DNA of 64,000 nt from Limnephilus marmoratus (taxonomy: Eukaryota; Arthropoda; Insecta; Trichoptera; Limnephilidae). Below, in pieces: positions 44,216 through 54,866 of this stretch (position 1 is its first letter; each line of letters starts with the position of its first letter). The DNA lies in assembly GCA_917880885.1 (NCBI GenBank), contig OU862906.1, positions 59,686,665 through 59,750,664 on the forward strand, in the 5' to 3' direction. Below the pieces are notes generated by a model. The model made no database searches. It saw only the letters and a program-made list of their open reading frames with translations, and was not told the origin of the DNA. A program made the position numbers and the translations under genes.

Positions 44216-45708
44216 GTTACGTAACTGTAACTATTTTTTAAATTAGTTTTAGTAAAATTAGTTCTTTAATTTCCTCTCCCCCCCCCCCCGAGATCAAAAT
44301 CGGAGTGCGGCCCGCGGGTTAGAGTATAAACATCCAAATGGCCCGCGACGCTAAAAAGGTTCCCCACCCCTGGTCTAAATGAATAAACTTGTTGATAATA
44401 ATTATCATTAATTTTAATCCATAATTGGTTTGAAACTTAACTCGAAATCAAATCAGGTACCCACCATGAAATATTACTTAACTAGCAGACCCGGCCACAC
44501 GTTGCTGTGGCTAACGAAACCATTATAACCAACGCCACCTGTTAAATCAAATCCACACCGCACGTTTGTCAGCACGCCGCCCGCTGCCTAGGCTTGTTGA
44601 AAAAATATCGATATATCGATATTTTTAATTCAAAATATCGATATTTTTAGCCGATATATTTTGATCCGATATATCGATATATCGATATTAAATATCCACT
44701 ATCGAAAATTGTATCAAAAACGATATCTTTGTATATTTATGTAACGAAATTCACTAGAATCCAAAACCGTATAGGAACGAACGGAAAAAGTAACTGTATC
44801 GGGTTCGTGACATCTAGCGGTTGAAATTTTAACTATTAATAGCTTACAATACTATCTCATATGTGTAGGTAAGTGCATAGAAATGTATGATATTTTCGGC
44901 CATTTCGACTAAGTCATTCCCATAGCGCCTCCCACACGCACACTTTGGAGCGATCGAGTCCCGCGTCACTTCAGGCCGCCGCACAATGGTTTTACTAATA
45001 TGAGAGCGTCGAAAACAAATCGAAATTTCAAATTGCAGGGACCATTAAATTTTGTTTCTATATCTTGACATCACATACCAGCGCATCTTTCCCCCTATTA
45101 CCGAACTCAGCAAAACGTTTCGTCGCTGCGTAACACGTCAGCAAAGATTGACTTCCCGAGCAGTCAGGACGTTCGTGTGAAAGTACAACGTTTTTTATAT
45201 AACATTTAGGGACTGATAACTTTTTACACCGCTTGCTGGCAAATTTTTTTAACGTGGATCGAATACCTTTAGGTGTGTATTAAAGATTTTAAATTTATTT
45301 TTTCATTTACTAATGCGACAAATTTGGATATTTAAAAAAAAAAACATCTCGTGAATTTAAAAAAAAATACGAAGATTTCTGGAATACTTAAGATTAAGGA
45401 TAAATACTGGTTTGCCTGATACAATAAAAAGGTTTAATATTAGTTAGAAGATAGCTTTTTAGTTTTTTATATTTTTGTAATTATTGTCTAATAAAAATAA
45501 ATACTGTTAAAAATACCATCATTTTTATTGAGATCTTTGTACATTTAAATAATACACATTGTGTATAAAAATTACCATTGATAATATTGAGCAGAATACA
45601 GTATTATTTTAAAAACGCAAAATCTTTAAAAATTTGACCGATATATCTATATTTTTTCCTCGATATATCGATATTTTTTCCTCGATATATCGACGTCGAT
45701 ATTGATAT

Positions 45709-46498
45709 TGTTATGGGCAGAACGCATAACTGCTCTACAATATGTCCCCAGGCCAGCTCACGGTAGAGACAAAAGTACCCTCTATCTCAGAGGGCAGGTC
45801 GCACGAATGCGTCGGGATCTCTCTCTCTCTCTCCTTCTCTCTCCCACAATCGTCCGGGAATACTCACTGGGGAAAGGCTCCTGCCGAGGCAGATTGACAA
45901 CAGGATGTAATTAATAGACTCATGTATTGTAAATTCAAACACAGTACAAGGGTTATTACAGCACAATTCAATTCAAGAGATGCATGTTACACAAACCTAG
46001 CTATCGAGTTTATATCTCATGATCCCTGTCAACGAAACTTTCTGAGTGGTGGCTTTACGCGAGAGTTCAAACAGTCTATCGTTACGGACACATTAAAGAG
46101 GGTAAATCAGAGGACAGCTTACATGGTGATTGAAGAATCCTTCGGCTCTCGGGTTCAGCAGGGCTCATCCCGAGTCTAGGACAGGTCCCGAAGTTCACAG
46201 GCATGGTAGAACACCAGCGCTAACACTCGTATGTACTTTAATTACATCGCAGATGTTACTGCGTTTAATTTGATCGGGCTAGTTAGCCGCGAACTGTATA
46301 GTTCGCGGAGGAGTGTCACGTGCGCCTGAGACGGCTTGTACTACTCGACTGGTGGCGGCGCGGCGGAGCGTGCCGGAATGCCGAGGGGAGAGGAGGTAGG
46401 TAACAGGAAACAGCGGGGAGCAACGAGTTGTTGCCCGCAGCGGTTTGTTTAGGGACTCGCGTTGGCGCTCCCTGTTGCTCTAAAAACGTACCATAACA
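45709..46498 (-). repeat. gypsy 3' LTR, 790 bp
   Basis: Starts TGTTATGG and ends CCATAACA, an 8-bp terminal inverted repeat with TG..CA. By eye it is identical in length and sequence to 56114-56903. It contains a (CT)n stretch at about 45819-45843 (GAGA repeats on the element's strand) and a hairpin CCGCGAACT-GTAT-AGTTCGCGG at 46287-46308. Confidence 0.95.
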
Positions 46499-46507
46499 CT
46501 TCCCCCC
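46499..46507 (-). other. Polypurine tract of the gypsy element
   Basis: On the minus strand GGGGGGAAG sits directly before TGTTATGG of the 3' LTR. This primes plus-strand DNA synthesis in LTR elements and fixes the orientation as minus. Confidence 0.88.
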
Positions 46508-49500
46508 GCGCTTGGAAAAAAGCGACGTGGCAATGGAGCTGTAGGGAAAAAAAATCCTCTTATGCTTCCATCGGGGTTTTGAGAGATTCGTTGCTTGAGA
46601 GATTGCCTAGCTAGAACATACAGTTTATGCTATAGTTTAGGTCACAATGTTTGTAGGGAATGGATGGGGGTACATGGAATGTTTGGGAAAGACAGCTTTG
46701 GGGAGAGTACATGGTGTAAAACAACATACAAGGTTATGCAATTGAAAATAACAATACACATGGTTATGCAATTGAAAATAACAATACACATGGTTATGCA
46801 ATTGAAAATAATGACAATACATTTGTACAAGAGAAGAGAAAAGGTGTGATTCTAAAGTTTCATTGGTCTGGGAGCTAAGTTTGCGAAGCGTGGATTTGTT
46901 TGGTTTCGGAGAATTTCGAAGAAAAGGACGTGGTTTCACAGATTCTAAGGATTACAATATCACTGTAATCAGACCCATTTGAGATAACACTCAAGAGTAC
47001 ACTTGGGCCTTAGAAAACACTTGGTTTGGTCGAAAACGTTGAAGTTCACGAAGTGGAGACTGTGGTTGCTGTGCCGCGACTATGGTTACAGAGGCCATTG
47101 AAGAGAAGAATCCAGTATCTGCAGACATGCCAGTACGAATCCTAAGTGTTATTATGGTAAACACGGATCGTGTATAATGGTTATTGAAGCATAGTGTAGC
47201 TCAAGATAACTTGTATTGGTACGCATTCAGCGAATACTGGTGGGTCAAGGTAATGATGGTTTACACATGACGATATATGCGTCACTGCATGACAGAGCAA
47301 GGGACGGCAAGGTTGGCATTGATAGCAAGAGTAAGAACAAACCTAGGAGCTAGCGTGCTCAGAAGGTAGTTTAGAGTGTCATAATGTATAGTGGGACAAC
47401 TCGGCTTGCTGTGGCACGACAAGACAACATACATATGAGCGGTATGGTCTGTGCTTTTAGGAACAAATGCGTAGAAAATGGCAGCAGGAGGGACCTTGTA
47501 ACCACAGCGCGTGCTGTCAGGAAGTGAAGCTCAGCTTGGCTGTTGATGATGACATCCGCCTGGGCTTCTTTTTAAATCCGGGAGAAATTATTATTAGAGC
47601 AAAATTCTTGAAGTTTACCTGCCTAGGGACCAATGAAGAAAAGGTTTGGAGAGAAACAAAATGTGTCCAGAAAATGAAATAAACGAAATTTAGCCACCGA
47701 CTCAGAGAGTGACGAAGAGAGATTCCTAACTAAATTGTGATTACATGAACATTTTCCTTTTTCAGGAAGACTTGGCGTTTGCCGAGTGACAATATGTCTT
47801 GGTTAAAAAACAACCGGCCCTCTATGGCCTATGTTAACATAAGATGGTAACATTTTCGTAGAATTTCAAAGAACAAGACAAAGAATCGTGAACTAGTCAC
47901 GGCAGAGGGAAACCAATTCATGAATAAAGGTTGTCAAAAAGAGACAGACGTTACGCCAAGTGCATATCGTACATATCCAACATTCATGAATGTGTTTCGT
48001 AGAATTGAGAAAGAGAAAAAAGGTGAGACATATGCAGAGATTGAGGGGGAAAACCTGTAGATAACCGGACAGTTACCTATTCGAACTCCAAGTGAGGGCG
48101 AAATATGGTCAACGACAGATTTTCACTTCATAACATACGTCTGAGAACATGGGGGAATGGGGGAGGAGGGGAGGAGGGAGACGAGTTACGAAATTTGCTA
48201 GAGACTGGACTAATTTCCAATTCAAACTCTATGTGAAGATGAAACATAATCAACCAGCAGATTTCCTGACTCTTTACATTTATTAAAGGAGGAGAGATTT
48301 GAATACACATTATAACAAAGAGGCTAATCTTTCGCGTGTATTGGGCAAAAGATTAGGGGTCATTTTAAAACTTCTACATGATTGTGAGAAAAGACAGACC
48401 CTTGCTCCAATTTCACAAACCTGGGGGTTTTCTTATTCGTTCTCCAGACAACGAGTTAGGTGGTTTTGTGCTCAATCGATTAACTCCCACAGCACTATGC
48501 CCCATAATTGACAGTGAAGCTGAAAACTAGTCCTTTTGGGATAGTAGATATTCCTGGGCTTCTTTCCTTTTGCAAAGAAGTAAAAAACAGGAAGTCCACG
48601 GGCATCGGCGTTGAATGACAACAAAAGGGTTGTGGACTACATTTCGTAGATCGCACACAAAAGGGTTTGATATTATTTCGTTCGCACGACTCATGGTAAG
48701 TGTTTTAACGTCTCCACGTATAGTGTACAAAATATGTAAGTACATACAAGATACAACTCAATTATAGACAGAAGTCAAAGAGTTTATACAAAGCATCTTA
48801 AAGAGGATGGCAAAGCCGATATTATGTCGTTCACACGAATCACGGTAAGTGTTTTAACGTCTCCACGTGTAGTGTACGGAATGAACGATTTACAACAAAT
48901 TTGCCCAGTATTGAAAGACAGTAGCCCAATTACGTTCGAAAAAGTGGGTCCCCATTCAATACAGACGGCGGATTAAGCGGTTCTCATGCCAAAAGACACA
49001 CGACCAAAATAGAATATACAAAACGGTACTCGTGACAAATATGTCACACGACCCACTCAATAACGTTTAGCTATGAGCAAAAGTGATTATGACGAACTTC
49101 TCGTATTGTGGCAGGTATTTTAAGGATCCCTCCTATAATGTAACAGGGTTACGTTTAAATACAACACAATAAACGTTAACAATGCTTGTTTTAACACAGT
49201 ATATGAAGATTTGTTAGATTAACTAACTCCGTAGCCCAGGAGCGTACGATAGAATAACAAGGAGGTAAACAATTTAATGTCACTTCATATGTTATAAAGG
49301 CGGGGTGATGACAGAGTACATTTCTGTTTACACCATGTGACAAACAAAGGCAGACCTATATGGTTTTACATACTGTCTGTTGTAGCAACTTCAGTGGGAA
49401 CAAACAAAAGGGACCAATAGTGGTTTTACATACCCTTTGTGCAGTTACAACATACCGGGTTATGTGCAATTTAGGTTGCAAACAAGAGTTGAATGCCTAA

Positions 49501-50511
49501 GTTTACAAAACGATTGTCAAACAAAATATTGATGATTCACGTTAAACTGCGGTTATTTATGTATGGAAAACAGGGCTGTCGTTAGGTTTTATTAACCTTT
49601 TCCGTCAGGGCTGAGGCATGTAATACAAGACATACATGTTGAGAAGAGGGACAAATCGAGGACTTCTTATAACAACAAAAGACCGAGTATTTGGTTTTAC
49701 GTACTTTAGTTGAAGCGGGCCCAAGAAGATTTGTATAAGGGTGGAAAGACCAATTTAAAGGCTTTTCCTTTATTTATATACATATGATTTCAAAATGGAC
49801 GTGTCAAAATCCAATTTGTTAGCAAAGAGCTCGGGTAGGACGCCATCAATTTTTTAACATTTGAGAAAAATTGAAAACTACTGTACACAAGGAATGTGAT
49901 TATGTGAGTAACCACTTATTTTTTACCATGATGAGTAAAATATGGAGCTTGTTAAGATGGTTTACTTGTCCTGGGTCGTGATTTAACGCTTTGGAGTTTA
50001 CCAAATCCGACTTTAGAACGACGCTCCAGTACTTACAGAACATAAAAGAAAAATTTTTTTTTTTTTGAAGAGATTCCTTCCGATATGATGAAAAAAAAAC
50101 AACAAACAAAAATGGTGAAAATTACAATATTGCATTACATAGCAAGGCGTGCCATGGCATGAACGTTGCGTAGTGTGAGGGGTTGAGAGGCAATGATTTG
50201 GGTTCATGACTCCCAGACACTGTGACTCGACGGGTGTCTCTGCTCTAAAGTGATCAATTTTAGAACAGGTGAGAAAGAAGAAAAAAAAATAAAAAAACGT
50301 GTGAAACAAAAATTACGGTGGTTGCCAATTCACGAACATGAACGGGGTAAACTACACCGTGGAGTGTACATAAATTTACAAAAATGATTTTTTTTTTTTA
50401 ACAATATTCGTTTTATCAACGAAAGGGTGGACATGTAATTGACACTTTACACGCCAGACATTGTAAGACTTCACTGTGCTTACAAAAAGGGTTGTGGTGA
50501 TACACACTGGA
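46508..50511 (-). other. 4-kb non-coding region between pol and 3' LTR
   Basis: No minus- or plus-strand frame beyond about 100 codons and no env-like or membrane-protein pattern. It contains a 30-bp tandem repeat (GGTTATGCAATTGAAAATAA plus ten bases) at about 46733-46820, and a ~55-bp direct duplication including GGTAAGTGTTTTAACGTCTC at about 48695 and 48843. Such a long untranslated 3' part is unusual for insect gypsy elements. Confidence 0.75.
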
Positions 50512-53500
50512 TCATTTTGAGTTTGCTGAGATAGTGGGGGTAGTTTTACTCGACTCCTCACTTCCAGTCTTTGCGATATCCTTAATATGGTAATTACCAA
50601 TGTGCCTTCCAGAGAAGTCAGACAAAGAGTACACTAGATCTGATATCTTTCTTAGAACTTTGGCCTTCACGAAACGTGGTGCCAGCTTGGCAGAGAAATA
50701 CGTGGCTCCTTGGGAAAGTGTGTTGTTCTTTCTCCAAACTATGTCTCCTGTGTTGAAGGTGACATGTTTCCTACGTAGGTTGTATCTGTCCGCACTCTTT
50801 TGATGAGCCAGGAGTAAAGCATCAGTGACTTCACTGTAGATGGCCGACAGTTCTTCCAGACGATGGGCATAGTCCGCGGTAGGGTTGCTAGTGGCGGCAA
50901 TTGACGTAGGAAAGTTTGTGTCCCTATGTAGAGAACCGTGAACAACTTGTTCCATACCGTGTTTTAGGAAGAAAGGTGTGTAACCAGTGGCCAGGTTAAC
51001 CGTGTTGTTCATAGCAGCCTGAATTTTATCTAGGTTTTTACACCAAGTGCGTTGATCTTTATCAACTAGAATAGCCAGAGCTGTGTTGATTGTCTGGTTA
51101 TAACGTTCGACAGTGTTATTTTGTGGGGTATACAAGGTATTATAGTAAATGTCCTTGATTCCGTATTTGGCAAGAAAATTTTTGAATTCTTGAGCAATAA
51201 ATTGTTTTCCGTTGTCAACTATTACGGTTCTGGGTGTTCCGTAAGGTATAAAAATGTGTTTTTCCAGAAGTTTGATGATGGCGGACGCATTGGCTCTTTT
51301 TAAAGGGAAGATCCAACAGAATTTAGTGAAAACATCCACTACACTAAGTATGTGCATGTGTCCGGCATAACTTCGAGGAAAAGGTCCGACGAGGTCCATT
51401 GACAATGATTGTAGGGGTCTGTCGGCACGTTTGGGATTACCCATTAGGCCGGCAGGTGCTGCCGTGCTATGTTTATAAGCTTTACAAGTTTCACATTTAG
51501 AGATGTAATTGCGAATTTGCTTAAAGAGACCAGGCCAGTAATACTTCAAGGTGATCTTTTTATACGTCTTGAAATTTCCTGGGTGTATGGAGTCGGGAGC
51601 ACTATGATTGTCAATGATTATTTGTTCTCTACCTTCGAGGGGAACGACAAGTTTCCACGAGTAATCTTCGAGGATGGATAGTGGTGCCTTGCAATTACGG
51701 TATAATTGTCCTTCTTTTATGATAAAGTTAGGAAACTTTTGTTGGTTATTTTTACAACCTTCGAAGATTTTCAAGTACCATTCATCTTTTGTAGATGGAG
51801 GGGGGGCAATTGTGTCAACATTTAATGAAGCTAGTTCAATTCTTGAAAGGGCGTCGGGAACAATATTGTCCGCGCCTTTACGGTGAACAACATCAAAATT
51901 GTATTGAGACAAACGGGAGGACCAGCGAGCGAGCCTACCGGAGGGATTACTTAAAGAGATCAACCATTTCAAACTACTATGGTCTGTGACTACAGTAAAT
52001 TTGCTACCGTCTATGTAACCGCGGAAATGGTGAACAGAATCCAATACAGCCAATAACTCTTTTTCGGTAATTCCGTAGTTTTTCTCGTGTTTGTTTAGTG
52101 TGCGGGAAAAATACGCTACAGGGTGTTCGCCATCTGGGAATTCTTGAGTAAGAACTCCACCGATTCCTACATTGGATGCGTCCGTGTGGAGGGTAAAAGA
52201 GAGTGCAAAATCCGGGCAATTCAGAACGGGAGCTTTTTGAAGGGCATCTTTTAAAGTTGTAAACGCTTCTTCAGCTTCGACAGACCATCGGAAATTGCTG
52301 ACACCTTTACGGATGCCGGTAATTTTATTTAAGGGGGCTGCAATAGTGGAAAAGTCTTTGATGAATCTCCTGTAGTAACCTGCGAGTCCAAGGAAACCTT
52401 TGACTTCCTTCGCGTTCTTGGGACGGGGAAAATTTGCCATGGCTTCCACCTTAGCGGGGTCTGTTCTTAGGCCTTTTTCGTCGACAATGAATCCCAAATA
52501 ACGTAGACGGGACTTACAGAATTCAGACTTCTTCAAGTTGATGGTTAAACCAGCGAACTTGAGTTGTTGGAAAACTTTTTCCAGCATTAATAGGTGTTTT
52601 TCAAAGGTATCGCTGACGATGATGAGGTCGTCAAGGTAACAAAACAGGCTGTTATCGACTTCAGGACCGAAAAGTTTGTCCATCAGTCTTTGTAACTCGG
52701 CGGGGCTATTTTTTAGACCAAAGGGTAATCTTTTAAAATGGAACATTCCCCTACCAGGTACAACGAAAGCAGTTTTTTCGCACGATTCTGCGTCCAAGGG
52801 TATTTGCCAAAACGCTTTGCTGAGATCGACAGAAGAGATGAACTTGGCGTTACGCAGCTTGTCTAAGGTTGCGTGAACGTGAGGTAAGGGATACGCATCA
52901 GCTTCCGTGCAAGAGTTTAAACGTCTACTGTCGAGACAGAAACGTGCAGAGCCGTCTTTTTTAGAAACCAAAAGAGTTGGGTTGGTCCATGCACTTCTGC
53001 TGGGAACCACCACACCCATTTTTAACATTTCGTCAAGTTCATTTTCTAAAAGTTTAAGTTTTTGGGGGGCTAAGTTGTAATAACGTTGCTTTATGGGTGG
53101 GCCATTGGTTTTGATATGGTGCTCAACCAAATCTGTCAAACCTAATCCGCATTTTTCGAAGGATATTGATTCGAATTTATTGACCATTTCCTTTAGTTGG
53201 AGAGCCTGGTCCGTGCTTAAATTTTCGTGAGGTATTATTGTGCGGATCTCACTAATTTGAGCGGCAGTGGAGGTTTCGCCAAGAGTATTAAATACTTGGG
53301 GAGCAACATTGAATGCCTTCCAGAAGTCAACGCCAAGGATGAAATTCTGGGATATAGAGGGCACTATTAGAAAATTGATTGTGACTATTTTATTGTTACA
53401 ATTAATTGGCAGGGCAAGGGCACCGATGACCGGCTGAGAAACATTATCTGCAGTCGTCAGGTGTGTCGATTGGGGCGAAATTCTAAAATCACTGTTAACA

Positions 53501-53739
53501 AAAGGCAGGTGAGCATTGTTGCCAAGACAGCTGACAGATGCCCCACTATCGAGTAATCCGGAAAAGGTCACATTGTTAACAGAGAAAGAAGCATAGGGTC
53601 TCCCATCTTTAGCTTGTTTGCAACAAACCGAAGAAACATTTAAGGTCTGGTTAAAATACTTAATGTGTGCTAACCAATCAGTCCATTCTTTAGACCTTGG
53701 TTCAGAATGGGTGCCTGAGAGGTTATTATTTAGTTTTTT
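50512..53739 (-). CDS. pol: Pol polyprotein (PR-RT-RNaseH-integrase), read by -1 frameshift
   Basis: Cuts the polyprotein, copies the element RNA and integrates the DNA. The frame is open from about 53880 to 50512. Counting from the GTG at 53571 (residue 1), protease is LLDSGAS at 6-12. RT has D249 in SVDLSKAFWQIPLD, LPFGLKNSP, and YLDD at 312-315. RNase H has D464 in LHTDAS, a Glu near 503-506 and D530 in VVTDHSS. The integrase zinc finger is H656, H663, C693, C696, and the core D726, D786, E822 gives the D,D35E spacing. A GPY/F-like C-terminal stretch KLAPRFVKAKVLRK is near 962-975. No ATG is expected: the N-terminal ~56 codons before residue 1 are reached by slippage at 53733-53739 from gag. 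No stop or frameshift lies inside, and the length is normal. Confidence 0.95.
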   Translation of the reverse strand, partial: KKLNNNLSGTHSEPRSKEWTDWLAHIKYFNQTLNVSSVCCKQAKDGRPYASFSVNNVTFSGLLDSGASVSCLGNNAHLPFVNSDFRISPQSTHLTTADNVSQPVIGALALPINCNNKIVTINFLIVPSISQNFILGVDFWKAFNVAPQVFNTLGETSTAAQISEIRTIIPHENLSTDQALQLKEMVNKFESISFEKCGLGLTDLVEHHIKTNGPPIKQRYYNLAPQKLKLLENELDEMLKMGVVVPSRSAWTNPTLLVSKKDGSARFCLDSRRLNSCTEADAYPLPHVHATLDKLRNAKFISSVDLSKAFWQIPLDAESCEKTAFVVPGRGMFHFKRLPFGLKNSPAELQRLMDKLFGPEVDNSLFCYLDDLIIVSDTFEKHLLMLEKVFQQLKFAGLTINLKKSEFCKSRLRYLGFIVDEKGLRTDPAKVEAMANFPRPKNAKEVKGFLGLAGYYRRFIKDFSTIAAPLNKITGIRKGVSNFRWSVEAEEAFTTLKDALQKAPVLNCPDFALSFTLHTDASNVGIGGVLTQEFPDGEHPVAYFSRTLNKHEKNYGITEKELLAVLDSVHHFRGYIDGSKFTVVTDHSSLKWLISLSNPSGRLARWSSRLSQYNFDVVHRKGADNIVPDALSRIELASLNVDTIAPPPSTKDEWYLKIFEGCKNNQQKFPNFIIKEGQLYRNCKAPLSILEDYSWKLVVPLEGREQIIIDNHSAPDSIHPGNFKTYKKITLKYYWPGLFKQIRNYISKCETCKAYKHSTAAPAGLMGNPKRADRPLQSLSMDLVGPFPRSYAGHMHILSVVDVFTKFCWIFPLKRANASAIIKLLEKHIFIPYGTPRTVIVDNGKQFIAQEFKNFLAKYGIKDIYYNTLYTPQNNTVERYNQTINTALAILVDKDQRTWCKNLDKIQAAMNNTVNLATGYTPFFLKHGMEQVVHGSLHRDTNFPTSIAATSNPTADYAHRLEELSAIYSEVTDALLLAHQKSADRYNLRRKHVTFNTGDIVWRKNNTLSQGATYFSAKLAPRFVKAKVLRKISDLVYSLSDFSGRHIGNYHIKDIAKTGSEESSKTTPTISANSK

Positions 53740-54866
53740 GGCCTCTTCATGTAGAAATTTGGTGGGGGCTTGGAGAGATCCACCTGAGGTCTGACATCGC
53801 TTGGGTTTTGTAACCTTTCCATGTCGTGTCTTGATTTCTTGAAAATATTGCGCAGTTCGTCGCGTGGAGGAGAGCGGTCCCTAGAGTGATGTCTCTTGGA
53901 AGTTCGGGGTTCCTTGGATTCCAGAAACTTCGCTTGCTTGAAACAAGTAGTGGCCAGATGGCCTACTTTTTTGCAAAAAGAGCATACTTTTTTGTTGTCG
54001 AATTCTGGTTTTAAACCAGACGAACGGCTTGGCACAACTACATTATTAGACACATTCTTTATGTTCTTCCTATCCTGGTATGATTCCAGAAGGAGACAGA
54101 CTTCGTTTAACTGGGCCAGGGATGCAATTTTCTGCGAGGTGATGATGTTCTCGTATTTGCTTAAAAGGCCATCAGTTATGACTGGTAATAGTTCAGCTTC
54201 CGGAACGGGATGTGAAAGCTTGATGTTAATGGATTCAGCCCTTTCTATGAATGTTGCTACAGGTTCATTTACCAGTTGTTTAATAGATAGTAAAGATAAT
54301 TTGATCCTGTGCTGGGCTTCTGTTTTTCCGAAGCTCGAGATTAGGGCAGATCTGAGTTTATTCCAATCTTTGCATTTAGTTTTTTGGATGCGGTGCCAGG
54401 GTATCAATTCTGGGGAGATGAGTTCTATGAAGTTTTTTCGTAGAATCTCGAATGGGATATTTTTGATAGTAGCCGTTTCTTCGATACGGTCGATGAAATC
54501 CAGTACATCGGAGACGCCATTATATTTGACTTTCCAAGAGGATAAATCGTAAGTTTTATCTTGTGTCAAGGTGGGTGCGATGTCCTGTTTTATCATTACT
54601 TGCGGCATAGGTTCTTTGTTAGGAACAAGATTATCCAAAACTTGCATAGCCAAGCGTGAATTATTTTCGCTTGATGGGGCGAGGTTTATTTTCTTAATAT
54701 ACTTTTTGTTAAATAAAAGTGCATAAGCCTTTAATGTAGATTTAGATTTGCTAGATGGCGAGAGTCCTCTATCCTTTAAAGCAGTTTGTAAGTGAGTTTT
54801 GGATAAACTGAGCACGTTGGGAATGATACCCAAATTGGATGATGCCATAGCTTGATTGTTTTCCAT
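53730..54866 (-). CDS. gag: Gag capsid/nucleocapsid protein
   Basis: A 378-residue Gag that packages the RNA into particles. The start is the first ATG of the frame at 54866 (context ACAATGG, good for translation); the frame is open further upstream to 55100 without an ATG. A capsid-like middle contains VSDVLDFIDRIEETATIKNI and PVATFIERAESINIKL. A CCHC zinc knuckle CSFCKKVGHLATTC lies at about residues 295-308, followed by a basic, Arg/Ser/Pro-rich tail. The frame ends ...CCA AAA AAC TAA, the last sense codons being the slippery site into pol. No defect seen. Assignment is by position and zinc knuckle; the capsid portion was not compared with a database. Confidence 0.9.
   Translation of the reverse strand: MENNQAMASSNLGIIPNVLSLSKTHLQTALKDRGLSPSSKSKSTLKAYALLFNKKYIKKINLAPSSENNSRLAMQVLDNLVPNKEPMPQVMIKQDIAPTLTQDKTYDLSSWKVKYNGVSDVLDFIDRIEETATIKNIPFEILRKNFIELISPELIPWHRIQKTKCKDWNKLRSALISSFGKTEAQHRIKLSLLSIKQLVNEPVATFIERAESINIKLSHPVPEAELLPVITDGLLSKYENIITSQKIASLAQLNEVCLLLESYQDRKNIKNVSNNVVVPSRSSGLKPEFDNKKVCSFCKKVGHLATTCFKQAKFLESKEPRTSKRHHSRDRSPPRDELRNIFKKSRHDMERLQNPSDVRPQVDLSKPPPNFYMKRPKN
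53733..53739 (-). promoter_or_regulatory. -1 ribosomal frameshift site A AAA AAC
   Basis: On the minus strand A AAA AAC sits in gag phase, immediately followed by the gag stop TAA. Slipping one base back enters the pol frame, which is open from about 53880 onwards, giving ~150 nt of overlap. A AAA AAC is a textbook X XXY YYZ heptamer. I did not identify the downstream pseudoknot or stem that usually stimulates it. Confidence 0.9.

Larger units (their letters stand above)
39043..44372 (+). mobile_element. hAT transposon with 16-bp TIRs and 8-bp TSD
   Basis: Both ends begin CAGGGGTGGGGAACCT (exact 16 bp), followed on the left by GCGGCCCGCGGGCCGCATGC. The duplication GTCTAAAT flanks it exactly at 39035-39042 and 44373-44380. 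The ends and 8-bp duplication identify hAT; GC-rich subterminal CGGCCCGCGGG blocks recur at 42093-42145 and about 44310. The 5.3-kb length comes partly from inserted repeats. A transposase relic near 42.6 kb reads on the plus strand. Confidence 0.93.

Noticed and set aside
45702..46179. Short frames inside the gypsy LTR, duplicated at 55993-56584
   Set aside because: They lie in non-coding LTR sequence on the strand opposite to the element and repeat only because the LTRs repeat.
46508..50511. env gene of the gypsy element
   Set aside because: No frame over ~100 codons on the element strand and no signal peptide or transmembrane pattern in a long frame.
53571..53571. GTG at 53571 as a true pol start
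   Set aside because: The pol frame is open upstream to about 53880 and is entered by -1 frameshifting from gag, so no separate start is needed.
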